From Syntrophales bacterium (GTDB taxonomy: Bacteria > Desulfobacterota > Syntrophia > Syntrophales > UBA2192): a DNA stretch of 5,573 nucleotides. The stretch's first letter is position 1. The number at the start of each line of letters is the position of its first letter. The notes beneath the pieces were generated by a model that had not been told where the DNA came from, did not search any database, and saw only the letters and a program-made list of their open reading frames with translations. Shown here one piece after another: positions 1-5,573 of the stretch. The stretch covers positions 1 through 5,573 of the forward strand of contig JALOPC010000367.1 in the NCBI GenBank assembly GCA_025454095.1. Reading direction: 5' to 3'. Position numbers and translations under genes: made by a program.

Positions 1-255
1 CCCCTCGCCCTTGCTCGCCCCCCTCACCAGCCCCGCGATGTCGATGAACTCCATCGTCGTGGGGGTCACCTTCGGGGGCTTGATCACGGAGGCGATGTGT
101 TCGAGCCGTTCGTCGGGGACGTGGACGATCCCCGCGTTGGGGTCGATCGTGCAGAACGGGTAGTTGGCCACCTCGGCCCCGGCGCAGGTCAGGGCGTTGA
201 AAAGGGTCGATTTCCCCACGTTGGGAAGGCCGATGATGCCGCAGTTGAAACCCAT
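1..255 (-). CDS. ychF: YchF/Ola1-family ribosome-associated ATPase, N-terminal part
   Basis: This is the first 85 residues of YchF, a TRAFAC-class P-loop protein that binds ribosomes and prefers ATP over GTP in characterised members. The family is usually about 360 residues, so about three quarters lies beyond the left edge. The P-loop GLPNVGKS is at residues 9-16. The switch region has the conserved YPFCTIDPN at 32-40. The G3 motif DIAGL is at 72-76, where leucine stands in for the usual catalytic glutamine, the hallmark of HAS-type NTPases; the family's [10 protein letters not shown] stretch follows. The ATG at 253-255 gives the canonical [16 protein letters not shown] start, with an AGGG ribosome-binding core 8 nt upstream. 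The gene has its own promoter and sits behind the hppA terminator, so it is probably transcribed separately. ychF lies beside pth in many bacteria; here hppA separates them. The nucleotide-specificity motif and the TGS domain are not visible. Confidence 0.97.
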   Translation of the reverse strand, partial: MGFNCGIIGLPNVGKSTLFNALTCAGAEVANYPFCTIDPNAGIVHVPDERLEHIASVIKPPKVTPTTMEFIDIAGLVRGASKGEG

Positions 256-312
256 GCGAGACGCCCTGAAGGGTTGTTGTGAGAGCCGTTGCCGGCCGGT
301 TGAGGCAAGTTG

Positions 313-341
313 AAGGTATTGAGTTTGCCGCGGGCTGTCAA
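313..341 (-). promoter_or_regulatory. Sigma70-type promoter for ychF
   Basis: On the minus strand a perfect TTGACA -35 box (336-341) is followed by a 17-nt spacer and a TACCTT -10 box (313-318, three of six consensus bases including the first two and the last). Transcription would start near 306, giving a leader of about 50 nt before the ychF ATG at 255. The site lies between the hppA terminator and ychF, where a new promoter is expected. Inferred from sequence only. Confidence 0.65.
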
Positions 342-354
342 GGGAATTGTTCCC
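342..354. repeat. Short perfect inverted repeat beside the ychF -35 box
   Basis: GGGAATTGTTCCC has perfect 5-bp arms around a 3-nt centre and directly abuts the TTGACA box of the ychF promoter. The position would suit an operator or activator site, but so short a dyad can arise by chance in GC-rich DNA. No regulator is identified. Confidence 0.3.
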
Positions 355-364
355 GGGGCGGGAT

Positions 365-397
365 AAAAAAAGGGGCCGGCATTTCTGCCGGCCCCTT
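365..397 (-). terminator. Rho-independent terminator of the pyrophosphatase gene
   Basis: Read on the minus strand, the arm AAGGGGCCGGCA pairs perfectly with TGCCGGCCCCTT (12 bp) around a GAAA loop, a stable GNRA tetraloop. It is followed by a run of seven T residues (371 down to 365). It starts 19 nt past the hppA stop codon. On the plus strand the hairpin is followed by TTGG, so it is a one-directional terminator that separates hppA from ychF. Confidence 0.95.
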
Positions 398-416
398 GGT
401 TACGCGGTAGGATCCC

Positions 417-2669
417 TTACTTCTCCAGGGGGATTCTCATGGAGTAGAAGGACCTGTAGACAAAGACGATGGCGACGAGCAGGAAGATCGCGCCGACGAC
501 AATGGCGGAGCCTCTCATATCCGGCGCGATGGCGATTTCCATCGCCAGGATGCCGAACAGGGTGGTGAACTTGATGATCGGGTTCAATGCCACCGAGGAG
601 GTGTCCTTGAAGGGGTCGCCGACGGTGTCGCCGATGACGGCGGCCGCGTGCAGGGGCGTGCCCTTCTCCTTGAGGTCGACTTCGATGACCTTCTTCGCGT
701 TGTCCCAGCAGCCGCCGCCATTGGCCATGAAGAGAGCCTGGTAGAGGCCGAAGACGGCTATGGCAATCAGGTAGCTGATGAAGAAGGACGTCGATTCCGG
801 GCCCTTCACGGGTGCGGACAGGAACGCGAAGGCCAGGGCGAACATGAAGATGGCGATGAAGATGTTGAACATGCCCTTCTGGGCGTAAACCGTACAGATC
901 TTCACGACCTCTTTGGAGTTCTCCGTCGAGGCGCTGAGGCTGGCCGCGTCATCGAGCTTAATGTTCTGCTTGATGTACTGGACGGCCCTGTAGGCTCCCG
1001 TCACGACGGCCTGGGTGGAAGCGCCGGTGAACCAGTAGATGACGGCGCCGCCGCAGAGCATGCCGAGCAGGGTCCAGGGGTTGAGCAGGTTCAGGATCAT
1101 CTCGGGCTGGATCCCGAGGGCCTTCCGGAGAAGGAGGATCAGCGAGAAGATCATCGTGGTGGCGCCGACGACGGCCGTGCCGATGAGCACGGGCTTCGCG
1201 GTCGCCTTGAAGGTGTTGCCGCAGCTGTCGTTCTCTTCGAGATAGTGCTTGGCCACATCCATGCGGGGCTTGAAGCCGAAGTCCTTCTCGATTTCCTTTT
1301 CCACATTGGGGATGGTCTCGATGAGGGACAGCTCGTAGATCGACTGCGCGTTGTCCGTCACGGGGCCGTAGCTGTCGACGGCGATGGTCACGGGCCCCAT
1401 GCCGAGCATACCGAAGGCCACCAGACCGAAGGCAAACACGGAAGAGTATTCCATGAAGGCCGACAGTCCCAGGGTGCTGGTGTAGTAGGCGATGAACATC
1501 AAGGCGGCAATGGAGATGCCGATCCAGAAAGCGGCGAAGTTGCCCGCCACGAACCCGGAGAGGATGTTCAGCGAGGGGCCGCCTTCGCGGGACGCCGTGA
1601 CGACCTCGGCCACGTGCCGGGAATTGGAGCTCGTGAAGACCTTGACCAGCTCGGGGATGAGGGCCGCCGACAGGGTGCCGCAGCTGATGATGACCGAGAG
1701 CTTGAACCAGAGGTCAGCGGGGTAGTGGCCGAGCTGCCACTTGCTGATGATGAAGGTGACGATGATGGAAACGATCGAGGTGATCCAGACCAGCGAGGTC
1801 AGGGCCGCCTCGAAGTTGACCTTCTCCTTACCGCCCCAGAGGGAATCGGTGATCATCTTGTTGATGAAGTAGGAGCCGATGGAGGTGATGATCATGAGGA
1901 CTCTCATGACGAAGATCCAGACGAGAAGCTCGGCCTGGTACTGGGGCAGGCAGGCCAGCACGATGAAGCTGATGAGCGCCTTGGTGAAGATACCGCCGCA
2001 GATACGCAGGGCCGATGCGCCCAGCGACTCGCCGATGGCGAAGCCGATGAAGGCGGCGCCCGCCACTTCGCGGGGCATGAAGACCAGGATGATGAGCATC
2101 ATGATCAGCTCGACGCAGACCAGCAGCACGCCGATGCTCATACCGGCCGTCAGCGGGATGTCGAGCAGCTTCATGGGCTTGCCCTCAAGGGAGGCAAAGG
2201 CCATGCGGGCGTTGGCCAGCGTGTTCATGCGGATGCCGAACCAGGCCACGCCGTAGGAACCGAGGATGCCGACGATGGTCCATGCCAGGATCAGCATGAC
2301 ATCGCCCATGCCCATGTGCTGCAGGAAGCCGAAGTAATAGAAAATACACGCGCCGATGAAGACGAACAGGATGAAAAGTAATTTGCCCTGCTGAATGAGG
2401 TAGGTGCTGCAGGTCTGGAAAATGATTTCCGCCACGTCCAGCATGGACTTGTGGGCCGGAATCCTCTTTACCTTGGCATACATGAAGTAGCCGTAACCCA
2501 TTCCCAGAAAGCAAATCGCGAAGCCGATCATGAGCAGATTATTCTGCGCAGCCGACAGCGGGGGAATGACCAGATCTGCTTCGCTTGCGAACACGGGTGC
2601 CGCCGCGAGCAGAACGCAGAGCGCCAGGAATACAGCGCTGAAGACACGTTTGACTCTCTCGCTAATCAT
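417..2669 (-). CDS. hppA: Membrane ion-translocating pyrophosphatase lacking the first catalytic loop
   Basis: This 750-residue polytopic protein belongs to the membrane pyrophosphatases, which couple PPi hydrolysis to H+ or Na+ export. A signal-like segment (about residues 8-29, ending near APVFA) precedes many hydrophobic helices. Conserved motifs present are GESLGASALR (213-222), GGIFTK (225-230), DSYGPVTDN (432-440), GNTFKATAK (484-492), the WDNAKK motif (D656, N657) and GDTVGDPFKDT (680-690). Lys488 occupies the position that marks K+-independent enzymes. The DxxxD and K/E residues, the EDDPRNP-like loop and the DNxGDNxGD motif, which should follow GGIFTK, are absent: Lys230 runs straight into ALISFIVLA. 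About 50-56 residues are missing, without a frame change. Those aspartates bind Mg-PPi in the solved structures, so this product is predicted to be inactive and its topology disturbed. ATG 2669 is chosen because GGGAGGAG lies 8 nt upstream; an in-frame TTG at 2687 overlaps that site. The gene has its own promoter and terminator. H+ versus Na+ specificity cannot be decided. Confidence 0.93.
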   Translation of the reverse strand: MISERVKRVFSAVFLALCVLLAAAPVFASEADLVIPPLSAAQNNLLMIGFAICFLGMGYGYFMYAKVKRIPAHKSMLDVAEIIFQTCSTYLIQQGKLLFILFVFIGACIFYYFGFLQHMGMGDVMLILAWTIVGILGSYGVAWFGIRMNTLANARMAFASLEGKPMKLLDIPLTAGMSIGVLLVCVELIMMLIILVFMPREVAGAAFIGFAIGESLGASALRICGGIFTKALISFIVLACLPQYQAELLVWIFVMRVLMIITSIGSYFINKMITDSLWGGKEKVNFEAALTSLVWITSIVSIIVTFIISKWQLGHYPADLWFKLSVIISCGTLSAALIPELVKVFTSSNSRHVAEVVTASREGGPSLNILSGFVAGNFAAFWIGISIAALMFIAYYTSTLGLSAFMEYSSVFAFGLVAFGMLGMGPVTIAVDSYGPVTDNAQSIYELSLIETIPNVEKEIEKDFGFKPRMDVAKHYLEENDSCGNTFKATAKPVLIGTAVVGATTMIFSLILLLRKALGIQPEMILNLLNPWTLLGMLCGGAVIYWFTGASTQAVVTGAYRAVQYIKQNIKLDDAASLSASTENSKEVVKICTVYAQKGMFNIFIAIFMFALAFAFLSAPVKGPESTSFFISYLIAIAVFGLYQALFMANGGGCWDNAKKVIEVDLKEKGTPLHAAAVIGDTVGDPFKDTSSVALNPIIKFTTLFGILAMEIAIAPDMRGSAIVVGAIFLLVAIVFVYRSFYSMRIPLEK

Positions 2670-2677
2670 CTCTCCAT

Positions 2678-2685
2678 CTCCTCCC
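2678..2685 (-). promoter_or_regulatory. Ribosome-binding site that fixes the hppA start
   Basis: GGGAGGAG on the minus strand lies 8 nt before ATG 2669. The longer reading from TTG 2687 would encode this ribosome-binding site as its own first codons, so the shorter 750-residue protein is preferred. Confidence 0.85.
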
Positions 2686-2736
2686 AATTAAATTGGTTAA
2701 AAGTAACGAAATGAAACCAACCAGTAAAGCCGCCGT

Positions 2737-2765
2737 GACATAGCAAATATTGGCTCTTTTGTCAA
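2737..2765 (-). promoter_or_regulatory. Probable sigma70 promoter for hppA
   Basis: On the minus strand a perfect TTGACA (2760-2765) is followed by a 17-nt spacer ending in TGC, an extended -10 element, and then TATGTC (2737-2742). An AT-rich stretch (AATAAAATCT) lies immediately upstream of the -35 box and resembles an UP element. The leader to ATG 2669 would be about 60 nt. The rest of the 201-nt gap between pth and hppA shows no gene. I see no convincing terminator for pth there, so some readthrough into hppA is possible. Confidence 0.6.
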
Positions 2766-2870
2766 AGATTTTATTGTCCGGAACGTCCGTTAGGGGAATG
2801 CAAGAGCACTGCGCGGGCGGGAAGAGGGACGGGAAATCGCGCACAGAAGGTGGAAATGAAAATAGTGTAA

Positions 2871-3473
2871 TTATTCCGATTGGATGTCCGCTTCGGGGGC
2901 GGCTTTGCGCTCGCGGGTGTTGAAGCGGTTCATGGCCGGCCGGACGCCGGAGTCAAGAATCTCCCGGACGGCCTCGCAGGCTTTCCGGACCACCTCCGCC
3001 AGGGTCTCCAGGTCCGCCTTCGGGAATGTCTGGAGAACGTAATGCTCCGTGTCGCCCTTGAAGGGCGGCTTGCCGATCCCGAGCCTCACGCGGGTGAAGG
3101 CGCCGCCGCCGAGGTGGTCCATGAGGGAGCGGACCCCTTTGTGTCCCCCGTCGCCCCCGCCGACCTTGATGCGCGCGGTGCCGAAGGGCAGGTCCAGGTC
3201 GTCGTGCACGACGATGAGGTCTTCAGCAGTTTTCTGATAGAAATCGATGACCTGCCGGACCGACTGGCCGCTCAGGTTCATGAAGGTCTGGGGTTTGACG
3301 AGAAGGACGCGCTCGTTCCCGATGCGGCCGTCGCCGAGAAGGGCCTCGAATTTCTTTTTCTGGACGGCGATGCCGGCGTCCTCGGCCAGGGCATCCAGCA
3401 CGAGAAACCCCATGTTGTGGCGCGTCATCCGGTACGGGTCGCCCGGGTTGCCCAGGCCGGCGATGATTTTCAT
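2871..3473 (-). CDS. pth: Peptidyl-tRNA hydrolase
   Basis: This is a cytoplasmic enzyme that cleaves peptides from peptidyl-tRNA dropped by stalled ribosomes and so recycles tRNA. At 200 residues it is full length (E. coli Pth is 194). The signature GLGNPG is at 6-11 (Asn9). The catalytic His is in TRHNMG (His19, Asn20). The family motif KPQTFMNLSG is at 60-69 (Asn66), and the catalytic Asp is in VVHDDLDLPFG (Asp91). The loop GGGDGGHKGVRS (105-116) carries Lys112 where E. coli has the tRNA-contacting Asn114. The C-terminal tail is polar and likely disordered. The ATG at 3473 gives the family's standard N-terminus, but its ribosome-binding site is weak: only GGA within a repetitive leader. A strong terminator lies between rplY and pth, so pth probably uses its own promoter. 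Confidence 0.98.
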   Translation of the reverse strand: MKIIAGLGNPGDPYRMTRHNMGFLVLDALAEDAGIAVQKKKFEALLGDGRIGNERVLLVKPQTFMNLSGQSVRQVIDFYQKTAEDLIVVHDDLDLPFGTARIKVGGGDGGHKGVRSLMDHLGGGAFTRVRLGIGKPPFKGDTEHYVLQTFPKADLETLAEVVRKACEAVREILDSGVRPAMNRFNTRERKAAPEADIQSE

Positions 3474-3518
3474 GGTCTATCCGGTCTATTCCGTCTCTTC
3501 GGTCTGTTCCGTCCGGAG
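3474..3518. repeat. Degenerate short tandem repeat just before the pth start codon
   Basis: On the plus strand variants of GGTCTATTCC recur: GGTCTATCC (3474-3482), GGTCTATTCC (3483-3492), GTCTCTTC (3493-3500), GGTCTGTTCC (3501-3510) and a partial GTCC. The best period is 18 bases (3483-3500 against 3501-3518). The repeat fills the space where a ribosome-binding site would be expected. It may be a slippage product. Confidence 0.6.
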
Positions 3519-3550
3519 TCGCAGGGTGTTCCGGTTGCGGCGCGTTGCTG

Positions 3551-3580
3551 TTTATACCCTTTCCATTCGGCTGCGCGCAA
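3551..3580 (-). promoter_or_regulatory. Candidate promoter for pth
   Basis: On the minus strand TTGCGC (3575-3580) is followed by an 18-nt spacer and TATAAA (3551-3556; five of six -10 consensus bases). It begins immediately downstream of the rplY terminator, so a fresh start of transcription here makes sense. The -35 box is poor (three of six), so this is moderate evidence only. Confidence 0.4.
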
Positions 3581-3581
3581 T

Positions 3582-3617
3582 AAAAAACCCCGTTTCGCAG
3601 ATGGAAACGGGGTTTTT
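3582..3617 (-). terminator. Rho-independent terminator after rplY
   Basis: AAAAACCCCGTTTC (3583-3596) pairs perfectly with GAAACGGGGTTTTT (3604-3617) around a 7-nt loop. Both ends carry A/T runs, so the structure could work in either direction. On the minus strand it falls 27 nt past the rplY stop and would end the ispE, tRNA-Gln, prs, rplY transcript before pth. Confidence 0.92.
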
Positions 3618-3644
3618 CGATAAGCACTCATGAAGGGCAGGAAC

Positions 3645-4165
3645 TCAGTCCTCTTCCTTCGCACCCTTCTTGCCGACCAGTTCGGGTTCCTTGGCCGCTT
3701 CCTCGGCTCCCTCGACGGGCGCTCCCTCCTCGGACACGGTGCCTCGCTTGGCGGACACGGTGACGATGCTCATGTTGCCGGCATCGAGGACCTCGATCCC
3801 GTCGGCCAGCTTGAGGTCGCCCACGCGGACCGTGTCGCCGATCAGCATCTCCGTCGGTCCATCCGGATCTCGTAGAAATCGGCGTGGACGATCTTCTTCG
3901 TGACCGTGTTGGTCTGGAGCTCCTTGAGCACGGAGATCCTCTCGGACTTCTTCCCGCCCTCGTCGATGACGATCTTGATGAACCCCGACTCGCCCTTTTC
4001 CGCGCGGATGATCTGGATCAGATCCGCCGCATTCACCGTTAACATGGTGGACTCGGACCCTGACCCGTATAGTACGGCAGGAACGAGCCCCTCGGCCCGC
4101 AGTCGCCTGGCAGGCCCCTTACCCGATTCCGTGCGAATATTCGCCCTCAACTCTAACGATTCCAT
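3645..4165 (-). pseudogene. rplY: Ribosomal protein L25 (Ctc-type long form), frameshifted with missing middle
   Basis: L25/Ctc binds 5S rRNA in the large ribosomal subunit. The N-terminal part (4165 down to about 3854) encodes the 5S-binding domain: MESLELRANIRTESGKG at the start, the ARRLRAEGLVPAVLYG signature, and HADFYEIRMDR ending near residue 104. That frame then ends as RRC-stop at 3842. The C-terminal part continues in another frame from about 3854 (TEMLIGDTVRVGDLKL) to the stop at 3645, with an acidic tail. In Ctc proteins I know, about 48 residues lie between these two blocks (beta-rich linker with GG and LPxxIP elements); they are absent. The loss changes frame, implying a deletion of 1 modulo 3 bases if it was simple. 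ATG 4165 is preferred because GGAGG lies 5 nt upstream; ATG 4177 overlaps that site. The gene follows prs by 76 nt and likely shares its transcript. It may be a real pseudogene or a sequence error. A 107-residue truncated protein retaining the 5S-binding domain could still be made. Confidence 0.88.
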
Positions 4166-4170
4166 CAAAA

Positions 4171-4175
4171 CCTCC
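4171..4175 (-). promoter_or_regulatory. Ribosome-binding site that decides the rplY start
   Basis: GGAGG lies 5 nt before ATG 4165 on the minus strand. The upstream in-frame ATG at 4177 would place this site inside the coding sequence and has no good site of its own. Confidence 0.8.
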
Positions 4176-4241
4176 ATGAAATGGACTACAGGCCCCGGGA
4201 CCGGAACGACGTGCCGGCGCCCCGCGCCTGCTGCCTGACGT

Positions 4242-5186
4242 CTAAATGAACAGCGAGCTCACCGAGTCGTTGTAGTAGATGCGCCGGACCGCCTCGCTCA
4301 AGAGGCCCGCCACGGGGAGCACGGTGATTTGTTTCTTGCACTGCCGGGCCCGTTCGTGCAGGGGGATCGTGTCCGTCACGATGACCTCCTTGATGTTCGA
4401 GCCGTCGATGCGGTCGATGGCAGGGCCCGAGAGAACCGCGTGGCTGCAGCAGGCCACGACTTCCACGGCCCCCGCCGCCTCCAGGGCGGCCGCGGCCTGG
4501 ACCATGGTGCCCGCCGTGTCGATCATGTCGTCGAGGATGATGACCCGCTTGCCCTGTACGTTGCCGATGATGTTCATCACCTGGGACTCGTTGGGCCCTT
4601 CGCGCCGCTTGTCGATAATGGCCAGGGCCGCGTTGAGCCTCCGGGCGAAGGCGCGGGCGCGCTCGGCGCCTCCCGTGTCCGGGGAGACGATGACCAGGTT
4701 CTCCGAGAAATTCTTCATGAGGTATTTCAGGATGATCGGCGTGGCGAAGAGGTTGTCCACGGGGATGTTGAAGAATCCCTGGATCTGGCCGGCGTGGAGG
4801 TCCATGGACATCACCCGGTTGGCCCCGGCGGTCGTGATGAGGTCGGCCACGAGTTTCGCCGAGATCGGCGCCCGGGGGGCGACCTTGCGGTCCTGGCGGG
4901 CGTAGCCGTAGTAGGGGATCACGGCCGTGACCCGGTCCGCCGAGGCGCGCTTCATCGCGTCGATCAGGATCAGCAGCTCCATGATGTGGTCGTTGACGGG
5001 CGGGCAGGTGGACTGGACGATGAAGACGTCCATTCCGCGAACGTTCTCGTTGATCTCGACGCGCGTCTCGCCGTCGCTGAAGGTGGCCACGTTCGCCTTG
5101 CCCAGGGAGATGCCGAGCTTCGCGCAGATGTCCTCCGCCAGCTTCTTGTTCGCATTCCCGGAAAAGATCCGCATTCTCTCGAGCAT
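4242..5186 (-). CDS. prs: Ribose-phosphate pyrophosphokinase (PRPP synthetase)
   Basis: This cytoplasmic enzyme transfers pyrophosphate from ATP to ribose 5-phosphate, giving PRPP for purine, pyrimidine, histidine, tryptophan and NAD synthesis. It has 314 residues against 315 in E. coli, so it is intact. Visible family motifs are FSDGE (36-40), INENVRG (45-51), [11 protein letters not shown] (91-101; ATP site), [11 protein letters not shown] (129-139, His131), [11 protein letters not shown] (168-178), the catalytic flexible loop with Lys193 and Arg195 ([12 protein letters not shown]), and the PRPP loop [10 protein letters not shown] (219-228). This is the bacterial class I pattern, a class normally controlled by phosphate and ADP. 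ATG 5186 has an AGGG core 8 nt upstream; an ATG at 5174 (MRIFSGN) is a possible shorter start. The gene lies 41 nt after tRNA-Gln and I see no clear promoter between, so it is probably co-transcribed with ispE and the tRNA. Confidence 0.98.
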   Translation of the reverse strand: MLERMRIFSGNANKKLAEDICAKLGISLGKANVATFSDGETRVEINENVRGMDVFIVQSTCPPVNDHIMELLILIDAMKRASADRVTAVIPYYGYARQDRKVAPRAPISAKLVADLITTAGANRVMSMDLHAGQIQGFFNIPVDNLFATPIILKYLMKNFSENLVIVSPDTGGAERARAFARRLNAALAIIDKRREGPNESQVMNIIGNVQGKRVIILDDMIDTAGTMVQAAAALEAAGAVEVVACCSHAVLSGPAIDRIDGSNIKEVIVTDTIPLHERARQCKKQITVLPVAGLLSEAVRRIYYNDSVSSLFI

Positions 5187-5227
5187 GTCCGTCACCCTGT
5201 GGTTGGAGCCTGCTGTTGGTTGTAAAT

Positions 5228-5302
5228 TGGCTGGGGCGGAAGGATTCGAACCTCCGAATGCGGGAGCCAAAGTCCCGTGGCTTACCGCTTGCCGACGCCC
5301 CA
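5228..5302 (-). tRNA. tRNA-Gln (anticodon TTG)
   Basis: The 75-nt minus-strand sequence folds as a full cloverleaf. The acceptor arms are TGGGGCG and CGCCCCA (7 bp). The D arm contains GCGGTAAGCC. The anticodon stem CGGGA/TCCCG encloses the loop CTTTGGC, with anticodon TTG (5268-5270). The T arm GGAGG TTCGAAT CCTTC has one G-U pair. A discriminator G and an encoded CCA follow. The U1-A72 pair and G73 agree with known glutamine tRNA identity elements. It lies between ispE and prs; processing from their common transcript is likely because no clear promoter is seen in the 53 nt upstream. Confidence 0.97.
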
Positions 5303-5355
5303 TCCTCGACCGGTTGCCCTGCCGGTGCGGCGAAAGGCATGGAAAGGTCGCAATA

Positions 5356-5573
5356 TCAGATCGTGTGAGTCCTGAACACCGCGTACGGGTACGATGAGGC
5401 CAGTGCGCGTTCCGCCCGGATCGCGTCGGGTTCGTTCTCAAAGAGTCCGAAGACCGTGGGCCCGCTCCCCGACATGAGCGACCCGAGGGCGCCCTGCCTC
5501 AGGAGAAACCCCTTGAGCGCATCGAGCTCGGGATAGCGAGCCACCGTCACCGCTTCCAGGTCGTTGGCCAGGA
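5356..5573 (-). CDS. ispE: 4-diphosphocytidyl-2-C-methyl-D-erythritol kinase, C-terminal part
   Basis: The last 71 residues of a GHMP-superfamily kinase are present; the gene runs off the right edge. IspE phosphorylates CDP-methylerythritol in the non-mevalonate (MEP) pathway to isoprenoids. The visible part begins with LANDLEAV, matching the ND-E motif that opens the C-terminal domain. It continues with [17 protein letters not shown], the third GHMP glycine-rich motif, and ends in FRTHTI. The [13 protein letters not shown] form together with NDLE is typical of IspE, and the position upstream of tRNA-Gln and prs fits the usual ispE-prs neighbourhood. The stop is TGA at 5356-5358. The ATP-binding N-terminal half is not in view. 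Confidence 0.92.
   Translation of the reverse strand, partial: LANDLEAVTVARYPELDALKGFLLRQGALGSLMSGSGPTVFGLFENEPDAIRAERALASSYPYAVFRTHTI

Noticed and set aside
1960..2010. Intron, intein or programmed frameshift at the hppA junction
   Set aside because: The sequence is shorter than expected, with nothing inserted and no frame change; there is no intervening element to splice or slippery site to explain.
648..2381. Long plus-strand open frame of 577 codons opposite hppA
   Set aside because: Its product is a low-complexity run rich in D, E, G, H and R with no family motif. It mirrors the codon bias of the real hppA gene, whose motifs are unmistakable.
2670..2687. TTG start giving a 756-residue pyrophosphatase
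   Set aside because: It overlaps the GGGAGGAG ribosome-binding site that serves the ATG at 2669.
2800..2850. Possible pth terminator (TGCGCG paired with CGCGCA on the minus strand)
   Set aside because: The stem is only 6 bp with a loop of about 22 nt and no T-run follows, so it is not a credible intrinsic terminator.
4329..5225. Plus-strand open frame of 298 codons opposite prs
   Set aside because: Compositionally skewed shadow of the intact prs gene; no recognisable domain.
4186..5340. Minus-strand 384-codon frame overlapping prs and the tRNA
   Set aside because: It is a shifted frame of prs with an arginine/glycine-rich product and runs through tRNA-Gln.
5187..5441. Extended N-terminus for Prs upstream of ATG 5186
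   Set aside because: The extension reads through tRNA-Gln and into ispE and matches nothing in Prs, whereas ATG 5186 gives the normal length with an AGGG ribosome-binding core.
1..5573. Mobile element, CRISPR, toxin-antitoxin or defence system
   Set aside because: No transposase, regular spaced repeats, phage genes or small toxin-like pairs are visible; every intergenic gap is under about 210 bases and is largely explained by promoters, terminators or leaders.

Overview
The window is one housekeeping neighbourhood read almost entirely from the minus strand. In transcription order (right to left) it holds the 3' end of ispE (isoprenoid kinase), a tRNA-Gln(TTG), prs (PRPP synthetase), a broken rplY/ctc gene (ribosomal protein L25), pth (peptidyl-tRNA hydrolase), a large membrane pyrophosphatase gene (hppA type) and the 5' end of ychF. 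The order ispE, tRNA-Gln, prs, ctc, pth, ychF, the high GC content and the style of the pyrophosphatase suggest an anaerobic deltaproteobacterium (Desulfobacterota, possibly Syntrophia-like). This assignment rests on recalled gene order and motifs, not on a search.

Region by region: 5356-5573 is the ispE C-terminus; 5228-5302 is a complete tRNA-Gln with encoded CCA; 4242-5186 is an intact prs; 3645-4165 is rplY, split into two reading frames by a missing middle segment; 3582-3617 is a strong terminator; 2871-3473 is pth with a short repetitive leader; 2670-2870 is a promoter-bearing gap; 417-2669 is the pyrophosphatase gene, ended by a near-perfect GNRA-loop terminator at 365-397; 256-364 holds a clear sigma70-type promoter for ychF; 1-255 is the ychF N-terminus.

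Most of the genes serve translation and nucleotide supply: a tRNA, PRPP synthesis, a 5S rRNA-binding ribosomal protein, peptidyl-tRNA recycling and a ribosome-associated ATPase. ispE and the ion-pumping pyrophosphatase are the exceptions. The pyrophosphatase could in principle recover energy from the pyrophosphate that biosynthesis releases.

The striking result is that two of the otherwise well-conserved genes each lack an internal block of roughly 50 codons. In the pyrophosphatase the missing block is exactly the first catalytic loop and the loss is in frame. In rplY the missing block is the domain-linking middle and the loss shifts the frame. Either both genes carry real internal deletions, or the assembled sequence has two collapses; the rest of each protein looks intact. 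I see no mobile element, CRISPR array, phage gene or novel defence-like system here.
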